Positions 7,624-14,967 of a stretch of DNA of 25,361 nucleotides are shown one piece after another (position 1 is the stretch's first letter; the number at the start of each line of letters is the position of its first letter). The notes beneath the pieces are model-generated. The model had not been told where the DNA came from. It saw only the letters and a program-made list of their open reading frames with translations, and ran no database searches. This stretch comes from Marinilabiliaceae bacterium UBA5213 (GTDB lineage: Bacteria > Bacteroidota > Bacteroidia > Bacteroidales > Marinilabiliaceae): positions 1 to 25,361 of the forward strand of contig DHVH01000223.1 of the NCBI GenBank assembly GCA_002412555.1, read 5' to 3'. The position numbers were made by a program, and so were the translations under genes.

Positions 7624-8403
7624 CTATTTCCTAAACATATCCAGCTGGTTGTCATAATTCAGGTAATACCACCCCTTTTCAAGTTCATCAATTTTCAATG
7701 TTTTACCATATCCCTTGACAATGATGCGACCATAACTATCATATAATTCATACATGGTTGGTGATGAGAACTCGATAGGTCCATTGCCTGAACCAAGGCT
7801 GAAGCCTACAGGTTCTTTTGAGCTATTGTAAACCAACTCAGCTGAAACCTTGCTGGCTTTTCGGGAGTCGGTTTGTCTGATTCGAAAGCGATTTTCACCG
7901 GCATGCATCCTGATGGGTGCCGAATAAGCATGAACGCCTGCCACCCCGATACCATCCACCTGACCGACAGCCACCCATTTATTCCAGCGAAATTGTTCTA
8001 CTATGAAAGGCAGGGCTCCTGTTTCATTCCGGGTTTTCCAGACAACATTGTTACCCTGAATTCTAAACTCCTCTATTTCGAAGGAAGCTTTGGCATTTAA
8101 CACATCAGAGTTGAGCACTCTGGGTACGCATCCCTCTTTATAATTAATGGAAACAACTACCTGTTCGCCAAGCGAAAAGCCATAAACAGCCAGGTCTATT
8201 TCAAACGCGGTAGAATTGATCTCATCTGTGGAAGTCATGCCATTGACCGTTACTTCATACACACAAAAACCAACGCCGGTGGCCGAAAACGGATTCTTCA
8301 CATACAAGTTCTCTCCCTGATAAGTACCTCTGAGTTCAATTTGTCCCGCCGAGGCGGACAAGTGAAAAAAAGCAAGGATGAAGAGTAAAAGGAGCTGTCT
8401 CAT
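7624..8403 (-). CDS. Secreted protein with a type IX secretion-like C-terminal domain
   Basis: 259 residues. A signal peptide is clear (about 1-19, ending ASA before GQ). The following region looks like beta-strand-rich domains of about 90 residues each: LYVKNPFSATGVGFCVYEVTVNG in pieces, then a segment with VVWKTRNETGALPF. The last 45 residues (MYELYDSYGRIIVKGYG and YYLNYDNQLDMFRK) have the pattern of a T9SS type A sorting domain: YD.YGR, then G.YYL, then a basic end. I do not recognise the N-terminal domains and give no enzyme function. It stands alone, with its own promoter (8428-8456) and terminator. The type IX reading is an inference from the C-terminal pattern. Confidence 0.8.
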   Translation of the reverse strand: MRQLLLLFILAFFHLSASAGQIELRGTYQGENLYVKNPFSATGVGFCVYEVTVNGMTSTDEINSTAFEIDLAVYGFSLGEQVVVSINYKEGCVPRVLNSDVLNAKASFEIEEFRIQGNNVVWKTRNETGALPFIVEQFRWNKWVAVGQVDGIGVAGVHAYSAPIRMHAGENRFRIRQTDSRKASKVSAELVYNSSKEPVGFSLGSGNGPIEFSSPTMYELYDSYGRIIVKGYGKTLKIDELEKGWYYLNYDNQLDMFRK

Positions 8404-8427
8404 TATTGTTCGATAGGTAATTAAATC

Positions 8428-8456
8428 CGAATATATCTATTTTCAGAACATTGCAA
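8428..8456 (-). promoter_or_regulatory. Promoter for the secreted-protein gene
   Basis: On the minus strand TTG (8456-8454), an 18-base spacer and TATATTCG (8435-8428; seven of eight positions of TAnnTTTG) lie about 25 bases before the ATG at 8403. Confidence 0.5.
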
Positions 8457-8481
8457 TTTAAAAAAACCTTTAATGCTATGC

Positions 8482-8508
8482 AAAAAAAATCATTCTCATT
8501 CCATGATT
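8482..8508 (-). terminator. Weak possible terminator after ispG
   Basis: On the minus strand AATCAT and ATGATT can pair around a 9-base loop and run into a tract of T. The stem is only six pairs and AT-rich. It lies 43 bases after the ispG stop. Confidence 0.3.
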
Positions 8509-8527
8509 ATCAAAATATATTTGATAA
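8507..8527. repeat. AT-rich inverted repeat downstream of ispG
   Basis: Arms TTATCAAA (8507-8514) and TTTGATAA (8520-8527) are perfectly complementary around ATATA. It could be an operator or an mRNA 3'-end stem; it has no T-tract directly after it. Confidence 0.35.
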
Positions 8528-8550
8528 ACGCGTTGAAAAAACAACAATTT

Positions 8551-10479
8551 TTAAAGGGGTGCCGCTTTCCAGTCGCCACTGTCTTTGATTAAATCAATCA
8601 ATCGGTCAACCGCCTCTGCTTCAGGCAAGGCTTTCATAACCAGCTCCCTGTTCTTAAACAACGACACTTTGCCGGGACCGGCTCCTACGTAACCATAATC
8701 GGCATCGGCCATTTCACCTATCCCATTAACAATACAGCCCATAATCGCAATTTTCAGTCCTTTAAGATGGGCCGTCCGCTCCCGCACATTTTTGGTAGTC
8801 GTTTGCAAATCAAAAAGCGTTCTGCCACAACCCGGGCATGAAATAAACTCTGTCCGTGAAAACCGGACTCTGGAAGCCTGCAAAATTCCAAAAATCAATT
8901 CAAGCAAAGCTGCCGTATTCAGCTTGGGTGCACTAAGGGAGAGACCGTCACCATATCCATCTAAAAACAAAAGCCCGGTATCAGCGGCTGCTTTAACCTG
9001 CACCGCCTCGGTTTCAGCATCTGCATAAGCCCGATGAATAACCACGGGGTGTGTCAGCTGATGCGCCTCCAGTGCCATAAAAAAAGCCCGTTGCTCAGCA
9101 GTTCCATTTGCATGCGCTGAAGTCAATAATAGCAGTACGTCCTTATCCTGCTGCAAAGCCAAAACCATGGGCTCGTCCAATTCCTGATAATTCATTTCCA
9201 GGACTTTGAATCTGCCCTCCAACGCACCGGTCAGAAAATCTTTGGCCTTATATAAGGGCCACACATTGGCCGGCAAATCCTTCGGTACATTGTGAAAGGG
9301 AACAATGCGCAGTCGATCCCTAAAAACAGCCGGCAATGAAGCATCCACCTGATCAACGATAACAGCTTCAGGCACTAGCTGACCAACATCAACTGAGCTG
9401 GCCTGACGAAAGTCCATGACCACCGCAGCTATCTGCTCCTTGCCAAAAATCCCGACCTGGTGCGATGATCGCTTGACATATTCATAGGGATGGTAACTGT
9501 GTACAGGGCTTACCCTGATGGGCGCATGCCCCACCCTGCCAGCCACATAGTCTTTTAACATTTTAGCCACTGGAATTTCTTCCTCGGGATCTTCAGTGAG
9601 CGAAACCCGGATGGTATCGCCTAGCCCGTCGGCCAGCAAAGCGCCAATGCCGACGGCCGACTTTATGCGGCCATCCTCGCCACTGCCGGCTTCGGTAACG
9701 CCCAAATGCAGCGGATAATCCATGCCTTCGGCACGCATGGTAGCAACCAGCAGTCGCACGGTATGCACCATCACACGGGTATTGCTCGATTTAATACTGA
9801 GTACTATGTTGTCAAAGGCAGCCCTGCGACAAATGCGCAAAAACTCCATGCATGACTCCACCATTCCCAAAGGGGTATCCCCATACCGCGCCATAATCCT
9901 GTCCGATAAACTGCCGTGATTGGCGCCAATGCGCAAGGCTGTGCCGTTTTTACGGCACACTTCCAAAAAAGGCAATAACTTGGCTTCTATTTCTGTGAGT
10001 TCCGACTGGTAATCACCTGCAGAGTAGTTTATGTCGCGGAACTTTTTGGCACCATCCACAAAGTTGCCCGGGTTGATGCGTACTTTCTCAACACGCTCAG
10101 CTGCCAAAACAGCAGCGCTAGGGTTGAAATGAATATCGGCTACCAATGGGAAATCATAGCCCTTTTGATGAATGTATTGCTTGATTAACTCCAGATTAAT
10201 GGCTTCGCGGCGGCCCTGAGTGGTAATACGAACCATTTCTCCGCCGGCACGGGCAATGCGCAGGCATTGCTCGGCTGTAGCCTCTGTCTCCAGAGAGTTG
10301 GTGGTGGTCATGGATTGTAAGCGGATGGGGTTATTGCCACCAATCCCCAATGGACCAACCAAAACCTCCCGTGTGGGATTTCTTTTGTACGCAAACAATG
10401 AATCACAAAACAAGGGGAGATGGGCCGACTTATCCGCATTGCCTGTTTGCTTATTAGATGTCATAACTTCCGGTTTCAC
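8551..10479 (-). CDS. ispG: 4-hydroxy-3-methylbut-2-en-1-yl diphosphate synthase IspG (long, three-domain form)
   Basis: 642 residues, far longer than the roughly 370-residue E. coli enzyme: this is the insert-containing form found in Bacteroidota, Chlamydiae and plants. The N-terminal TIM barrel begins at NPIRLQSMTTTNSLETEATA; the insert lies between about 320 and 530; the C-terminal iron-sulfur domain has C548, C551 (SCPGCGRT), C582 and E589 (GCIVNGIGE), the expected [4Fe-4S] ligands. It converts MEcPP to HMBPP in the MEP isoprenoid pathway in the cytoplasm. The long start at 10479 is GTG; an ATG at 10464 (MTSNK) is preceded by GGAAG and is an equally good start. It is divergent from gldA. 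Confidence 0.96.
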   Translation of the reverse strand: MKPEVMTSNKQTGNADKSAHLPLFCDSLFAYKRNPTREVLVGPLGIGGNNPIRLQSMTTTNSLETEATAEQCLRIARAGGEMVRITTQGRREAINLELIKQYIHQKGYDFPLVADIHFNPSAAVLAAERVEKVRINPGNFVDGAKKFRDINYSAGDYQSELTEIEAKLLPFLEVCRKNGTALRIGANHGSLSDRIMARYGDTPLGMVESCMEFLRICRRAAFDNIVLSIKSSNTRVMVHTVRLLVATMRAEGMDYPLHLGVTEAGSGEDGRIKSAVGIGALLADGLGDTIRVSLTEDPEEEIPVAKMLKDYVAGRVGHAPIRVSPVHSYHPYEYVKRSSHQVGIFGKEQIAAVVMDFRQASSVDVGQLVPEAVIVDQVDASLPAVFRDRLRIVPFHNVPKDLPANVWPLYKAKDFLTGALEGRFKVLEMNYQELDEPMVLALQQDKDVLLLLTSAHANGTAEQRAFFMALEAHQLTHPVVIHRAYADAETEAVQVKAAADTGLLFLDGYGDGLSLSAPKLNTAALLELIFGILQASRVRFSRTEFISCPGCGRTLFDLQTTTKNVRERTAHLKGLKIAIMGCIVNGIGEMADADYGYVGAGPGKVSLFKNRELVMKALPEAEAVDRLIDLIKDSGDWKAAPL

Positions 10480-10547
10480 ATTTCAACGCGCTAAATTATC
10501 TTCTCTTATCCGAAAATTCATAACTTTAAGGCAAAATTTTTATTAAA

Positions 10548-11456
10548 ATGTCCATCACAGTCTCAAACGTAACAAAATATTACGGTCGCCAAAAGGCGCT
10601 CACCAATGTTTCATTTCAGATAAACAGCGGGGAGGTCGTGGGGTTTTTGGGGCCAAACGGCGCGGGAAAATCGACCATGATGAAAATCATCACAGGCTTT
10701 TTACCACCTACAGAGGGTCATTTGGAAGTCTGTGGGCACAGTGTGAGTGACAACTCGCTCGAATTCAGACGCAAAGTTGGGTATTTGCCTGAGAACAATC
10801 CTTTGTACCCCGACATGTACATCACGGAATACCTGATGTTTGTGGCTGACATTTACAAAATTGACCGGGCCCGACTGCGGGTGGAAGAGGTCATTGAAAT
10901 GACCGGATTGGGACCTGAACGCCATAAAAAAACTGCCGCCCTGTCAAAAGGTTATCGACAAAGAGTGGGTCTGGCCCAGGCCTTGTTGCCCGACCCGGAA
11001 GTGCTGATATTGGATGAACCTACATCGGGACTCGATCCCAACCAGATTAGCGGGGTTAGGGATTTGATCAGTGATTTGGGACGGTCCAAAACCATACTAT
11101 TGTCGACGCACATCATGCAAGAAGTAAAAGCCTTATGCGAAAGGGTGATTATTATTAATCAGGGACAAATTGTGGCGGATGAGCAACCCGAAAAACTGGA
11201 AATGGCAGGTGGTGGCACCCACGTATTCGTAGAAGTGGAATTTGACCGTCAACCAGCGCCTGAACAACTGATCTCCATTCATGGCGTTACAGAAGTGGAA
11301 GCCCTACACAACCGATGGCTCATAAAGGCCACTGTGGAGAAAGATGTACGAGCAGAACTTTTCAAATTTGCCGTTAACAACAACCTAATGATATTGGAAA
11401 TGACTCAGAGACAAGCTTCTCTGGAAAATATATTCCGCCAGCTAACAACCGAGTAA
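10548..11456 (+). CDS. gldA: ABC transporter ATP-binding protein, GldA-like
   Basis: 302 residues. All ATPase motifs are present: Walker A GPNGAGKST at 35-43, signature LSKGYRQ at 132-138, Walker B LILDEP at 153-158 and the switch histidine H188 in LSTHIMQE. The long C-terminal regulatory part (about 215-302, ending LENIFRQLTTE) matches the GldA/ABC-2 drug exporter type. GldA works with the membrane partners GldF and GldG, first described in gliding Flavobacterium; in many non-gliding Bacteroidota the same genes exist. No gldF or gldG is adjacent here, so the partner must be elsewhere. TAACTTTA at 10521-10528 may be a weak -7 box. Confidence 0.85.
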   Translation: MSITVSNVTKYYGRQKALTNVSFQINSGEVVGFLGPNGAGKSTMMKIITGFLPPTEGHLEVCGHSVSDNSLEFRRKVGYLPENNPLYPDMYITEYLMFVADIYKIDRARLRVEEVIEMTGLGPERHKKTAALSKGYRQRVGLAQALLPDPEVLILDEPTSGLDPNQISGVRDLISDLGRSKTILLSTHIMQEVKALCERVIIINQGQIVADEQPEKLEMAGGGTHVFVEVEFDRQPAPEQLISIHGVTEVEALHNRWLIKATVEKDVRAELFKFAVNNNLMILEMTQRQASLENIFRQLTTE

Positions 11457-11487
11457 TGCAGCCTGAATAACTTGTGAACTATACAAA

Positions 11488-12129
11488 CTAAGGGGCCAGC
11501 GTTTCAATTTGCCAGGCATTATCGGTGTGGGTATAACGGTAACGCTGATGCAGCCGGCCGGGGCGACCCTGCCAGAATTCAAACTTACGGGGCTTAATGA
11601 TGTACCCGCCCCAATGCTCAGGTCGCGGCACTTGGGCACCTTCAAATTCCCTGGTAACCTCGGCGTAGTTCTTTTCTAAAAATTCATAATTAGCCACCAC
11701 CCGACTTTGTGCAGAAGCCCAAGCACCTATCTGGCTGGCGCGCGGACGGGAAGCAAAATAAAGATCTGAAACCTCGGCAGGCAATTTCTCAGCTATCCCT
11801 TCGATACGGATCTGGCGTTCGAGCATGGGCCAGAAAAACAGCAACGCCACATTGGGACAAAGGGCTATTTCTTCACCCTTATCACTCTCATAATTGGTGT
11901 AGAAGACCAGTCCGCCCGAATAAATATCTTTGAGCAAAACAATACGTGAATGAGGAACCCCCGATGGTCCGGCAGTTGCCAAGGCCATGGCATTGGGCTC
12001 AGGCTGCTTCGAGGCAATGGCTTCTTGAAGCCATTGCTCTGTCTGCTTAATGGGATCAGCATCCAGACGGTTCAGCGACAAGCCTCCCATTGCAAAATCT
12101 CTTCTCAGACTATCAAATTGATCCTCCAT
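11488..12129 (-). CDS. pdxH: Pyridoxamine/pyridoxine 5'-phosphate oxidase
   Basis: 213 residues from the ATG at 12129 (MEDQFDSLRRDF); a TTG at 12144 would add five residues but is less likely. The family motifs are all visible: SRIVLLKD near 61-68, FYTNYESDKG near 76-85, the FFWPMLERQIRIEG stretch, SRPRASQIGAWAS, PRPEHWGGYIIKP, and the C-terminal FWQGRPGRLHQRYRY, which contributes FMN and PLP contacts. It oxidises PNP and PMP to pyridoxal 5'-phosphate using FMN and oxygen, so the host has at least some oxygen exposure. It is convergent with gldA; only 31 bases separate the stops and no hairpin is visible there. Confidence 0.96.
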   Translation of the reverse strand: MEDQFDSLRRDFAMGGLSLNRLDADPIKQTEQWLQEAIASKQPEPNAMALATAGPSGVPHSRIVLLKDIYSGGLVFYTNYESDKGEEIALCPNVALLFFWPMLERQIRIEGIAEKLPAEVSDLYFASRPRASQIGAWASAQSRVVANYEFLEKNYAEVTREFEGAQVPRPEHWGGYIIKPRKFEFWQGRPGRLHQRYRYTHTDNAWQIETLAP

Positions 12130-12252
12130 GTTTAAATATTTCAAATTGGTAATTTCTTCGGTTTGTGCGCTTCTTTCAAAAATTGGTGCCCCTACGTCTG
12201 CTCTAAAAAATCACTATTTTCGAGTTGCAGCCCAAAAAAACCAACACAGAAA

Positions 12253-12266
12253 ATGTTCTTGAACAT
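12253..12266. repeat. Short inverted repeat, possible operator
   Basis: ATGTTC and GAACAT are perfect arms around TT, about 165 bases upstream of the CoA-transferase -7 box and about 125 bases upstream of pdxH. Its size suits a dimeric regulator, but it could be chance. Confidence 0.3.
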
Positions 12267-12429
12267 ATTATTCACAATCAGGCTGCGCTGAACAATGGCC
12301 AATATAGCCATCAAAAGTGCCAATCTCCGTGCGAAACAAACAAGTCAACTACCTTTAAAGTTTTGTCTTTTATGCTGAAAAGGTGATGTTAAACACATTT
12401 TCAAATGGTGAAAAATAGAGATAAAGTAG

Positions 12430-12437
12430 TAGCTTTG
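12430..12437 (+). promoter_or_regulatory. Promoter -7 element for the CoA-transferase gene
   Basis: TAGCTTTG fits TAnnTTTG exactly. GTG at 12408-12410 lies 19 bases upstream in the TTG position, one mismatch. The leader before the ATG at 12539 would be about 95 bases. Confidence 0.45.
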
Positions 12438-12538
12438 CACCGGAATTTTCAGGCAGGCTTGACACAATACTCTGAAAAACAAATCATTCCAACTACATCT
12501 AAAAGACACATAAAAACAGTATATAAAACAATTAACAA

Positions 12539-13843
12539 ATGGGCTATAAAACAGTTACAGCCGCAGAGGCAGTTAAGGTTATCCAGTCGGGCGACCGCAT
12601 TCACCTGAGTAGTGTGGCGGTGACTCCGCACGCGCTTATCAGAGCCATGGTTGAGAGGGGCAAAAACAAGGAGTTTGAGAATGTGAGAATTCAACACATT
12701 CACACCGAAGGTCCGGCCCCTTACGCAGACGCAGAGTTTGAAGGCATTTTTCAGCTGGAGTCCTTTTTTGTTGGCGGAAACGTTCGCAAGGCCACACAGG
12801 CCGGATATGCAGACTACATTCCCGTGTTTCTCAGTGAAACACAAAAACTGATTCGTCAGGGTTATCTAAAAGTCAATGTGGCCATGGTGCAGGTGTCGCC
12901 TCCCGACAAGCACGGCTTTGTCTCCTTGGGGACCTCCGTTGACGCAACTTTGGCGGCCATCGAATATGCCGATACCGTAATAGCTCAGGTTAACAAACAC
13001 GTGCCACGGGCGTGGGGTGATGCCATGATAAACATCAAGGAAATCGACCTTTTTGTGGAACACGACGAGCCTCTTTACATCCATAACAACGCACCGCTTT
13101 CAGATATTGAAAAGGCCATAGGTCGCAATGTGGCTGAATTGGTTGAAGACGGTGCCTGTCTGCAAATGGGTATTGGCGGTATTCCCAACGCAGTACTAGG
13201 AGAACTGGGCAACCACAAAGACCTGGGAATTCATACCGAGATGTTTTCGGACGGTTTGCTGCCCCTGATTGAAAAAGGAGTTGTAACCGGCAAACGGAAG
13301 CAAATTGATAAAGGTAAAATGGTGGCTTCCTTTTTGATGGGATCGCAAGCGCTATACGATTTTATTGATGACAACCCTGCTGTGGCCATGATGGATGTTT
13401 CGCACACCAACGGCATTCACGTTATCCGTAAAAACCACAAAGTAACGGCCATCAACTCAGCCCTGTCGGTTGACCTGACCGGCCAGGTTTGTGCCGACTC
13501 CATTGGCACAACCCACTATTCGGGTGTAGGTGGTCAGATTGACTTTATTCGAGGTGCCGGCCATTCTGAAGGTGGAAAACCCATTATTGCCATGCCATCC
13601 GTGACTTCAAAAGGGGTATCAAAAATTACCAATACCTTAATGGAGGGCGCCGGAGTGGTAACCACCCGTTCGAATATGCATTGGTTGGTAACCGAATTTG
13701 GTGCGGTTAATTTGTATGGCAGGACTTTGCAGGATCGTGCAAGGCTAATCATATCCATTGCTCATCCCAATCACAGAGAAGTGCTGGACAAGGCGGCCTT
13801 TGAGAGATTTGGATCGCACTACCACTTCGTTTCGAAGAAATAA
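12539..13843 (+). CDS. Acetyl-CoA hydrolase/CoA-transferase family protein (class I)
   Basis: 434 residues, full length. The N-terminal domain carries SGDRIHLSSVAVTPHALI, and the middle has VSPPDKHGFVSLGTSVDAT. The glutamate in IHTEMFSDG (E234) is the expected covalent-CoA residue, after the glycine-rich QMGIGGIPNAVL; the C-terminus has the GVGGQIDFIRGA and ITNTLMEGAGVVTTR motifs. It fits the group of 4-hydroxybutyrate, butyryl- or succinyl-CoA:acetate CoA-transferases and acetyl-CoA hydrolases; substrate choice cannot be read from sequence alone. A role in acetate or short-chain acid fermentation is likely. It is monocistronic, ended by a strong hairpin terminator. Confidence 0.9.
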   Translation: MGYKTVTAAEAVKVIQSGDRIHLSSVAVTPHALIRAMVERGKNKEFENVRIQHIHTEGPAPYADAEFEGIFQLESFFVGGNVRKATQAGYADYIPVFLSETQKLIRQGYLKVNVAMVQVSPPDKHGFVSLGTSVDATLAAIEYADTVIAQVNKHVPRAWGDAMINIKEIDLFVEHDEPLYIHNNAPLSDIEKAIGRNVAELVEDGACLQMGIGGIPNAVLGELGNHKDLGIHTEMFSDGLLPLIEKGVVTGKRKQIDKGKMVASFLMGSQALYDFIDDNPAVAMMDVSHTNGIHVIRKNHKVTAINSALSVDLTGQVCADSIGTTHYSGVGGQIDFIRGAGHSEGGKPIIAMPSVTSKGVSKITNTLMEGAGVVTTRSNMHWLVTEFGAVNLYGRTLQDRARLIISIAHPNHREVLDKAAFERFGSHYHFVSKK

Positions 13844-13863
13844 GCTCTTATAAATATTGACGT

Positions 13864-13895
13864 AAAAAGGCGATCGAAAACGATCGCCTTTTTTT
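13864..13895. terminator. Bidirectional rho-independent terminator
   Basis: The arms GGCGATCG and CGATCGCC form a perfect GC-rich stem around AAAA, flanked by five A on the left and seven T on the right. It therefore works for the CoA-transferase gene on the plus strand (20 bases after its stop) and for the DUF4097 gene on the minus strand. The TAA of the minus-strand gene (13896-13894) lies at the base of the stem. Confidence 0.9.
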
Positions 13896-14916
13896 ATCTG
13901 TAACTTTGATTGCCGGAGGTGGTTACCCCTATGACCCGTATCACACCATCACCCTTTTTCAATGGCTTATCAGATTTCCGACCATAAACGTCTATACGCC
14001 CCGACGAGGTCTTCAAATCAAAACTCAAGGTTTCTGGATCATTGCTAAGTGTGATATCAATGTTCCCGGAGCCATTCTTAAAGCTTGAATGCTCGGTTAA
14101 CATCACTTGTTGTCCCCTAATAGCACCACTGGAGGTTGTCAAATCCAGTTTGCCTACCACCCCATCCAGACGAATACCGCCCGATGAAGAAGTGGCTACT
14201 GCGTTGCCCTTCAATCGTGTCACTGCAATTTCGCCCGAAACAGACCTGACTTCAGCAATGCCCATGACATCTGCAAGAGAAATATTTCCTGAGGTGGTAC
14301 TTAATCCAACGCCATTAAGCGCAGAGGATACCCTTACATTTCCTGAAACCGAAGAAAGATGACATCCGCCCTGAATATCCTTCATGGTAATGTTTCCACT
14401 GACCGAATGGGCATAAACATCACCGCCTAGCATAACACCATTGATGTCTCCCGATGTAGTATTCACCTTTAAAGCGCCCATGATGTTCTTAAGCTCAACA
14501 TCTCCGGAGAGGGTTTCCAAGGTGCATGGACTGTTGCCTAAGCCGTCTATACTAATACTTCCCGACAAGTTAGAAACCTCCACGCGTGTTTGGGCGGGAA
14601 CCGTCAACATCAGCAGTCCGCGTATTTGACCGGTGGTGTTGCATGGTTGCTCAATCCAAACATCCAGTTGAGAGCCCGTCTGCGCATAGCGAATGCGTAA
14701 ATCCTGATAACGACGTACGGAACGAATTTCACCTTCCATGGAAACTTCAGCATCAGAACCGGAAACAATTTCCGTTGTGCAAAACGCCCCTTTAATAGAT
14801 ACCGTTTCCACTCCCTTAAAATTCTCCTGAACTCTGTCGAGCAATTCCTGCGAAAAAAGTGGAGATAGGGAAAACGAAAAAAATAAAAGACCAAACAAAA
14901 GTCCTGTAACCTTCAT
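13894..14916 (-). CDS. DUF4097 family secreted beta-strand repeat protein
   Basis: 340 residues with a signal peptide (about 1-22). From about residue 105 on the sequence is a run of short repeats of about 15-20 residues with the motif SG(D/N)I or TSGxI (LSGSISIDGLG, LSGDVELKNIMG, TSGDINGVMLGG, VSGNITMKDIQ, VSGNVRVSS, TSGNISLADVMG, VSGEIAVTRL, SSGGIRLDGV, SSGAIRG, SGNIDITL). This is a right-handed beta-helix-like solenoid of the DUF4097/YvlB type. Such proteins have no known enzyme activity and may act in the envelope. It lies 51 bases downstream of mpl on the same strand. Function unknown. Confidence 0.85.
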   Translation of the reverse strand: MKVTGLLFGLLFFSFSLSPLFSQELLDRVQENFKGVETVSIKGAFCTTEIVSGSDAEVSMEGEIRSVRRYQDLRIRYAQTGSQLDVWIEQPCNTTGQIRGLLMLTVPAQTRVEVSNLSGSISIDGLGNSPCTLETLSGDVELKNIMGALKVNTTSGDINGVMLGGDVYAHSVSGNITMKDIQGGCHLSSVSGNVRVSSALNGVGLSTTSGNISLADVMGIAEVRSVSGEIAVTRLKGNAVATSSSGGIRLDGVVGKLDLTTSSGAIRGQQVMLTEHSSFKNGSGNIDITLSNDPETLSFDLKTSSGRIDVYGRKSDKPLKKGDGVIRVIGVTTSGNQSYR

Positions 14917-14967
14917 TTTAGTATAATTTTAGACATATAAAATTCCGTTTTTTTGTAAAAAACCAAT

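Larger units (their letters stand above)
12130..12538. other. Intergenic region between pdxH and the CoA-transferase gene
   Basis: About 409 bases between two divergent genes without a convincing gene. It holds a -7 box at 12430-12437 and a small inverted repeat at 12253-12266 (ATGTTC, TT, GAACAT). Short frames starting within it run antisense or out of frame into neighbours and look unreal. No RNA structure stood out. Confidence 0.6.

Noticed and set aside
8507..8527. The AT-rich palindrome after ispG read as a terminator
   Set aside because: No T-tract directly follows on the minus strand, and the stem is all but one pair A-T; the weak stem at 8482-8508 is a better but still poor candidate.
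12130..12144. A longer pdxH start at a TTG codon
   Set aside because: The ATG at 12129 gives the family-typical N-terminus MEDQFDSLRRDF.
12405..12844. Two overlapping frames at the start of the CoA-transferase gene, one on each strand
   Set aside because: They overlap the true gene and its promoter and show no family pattern or sensible start.
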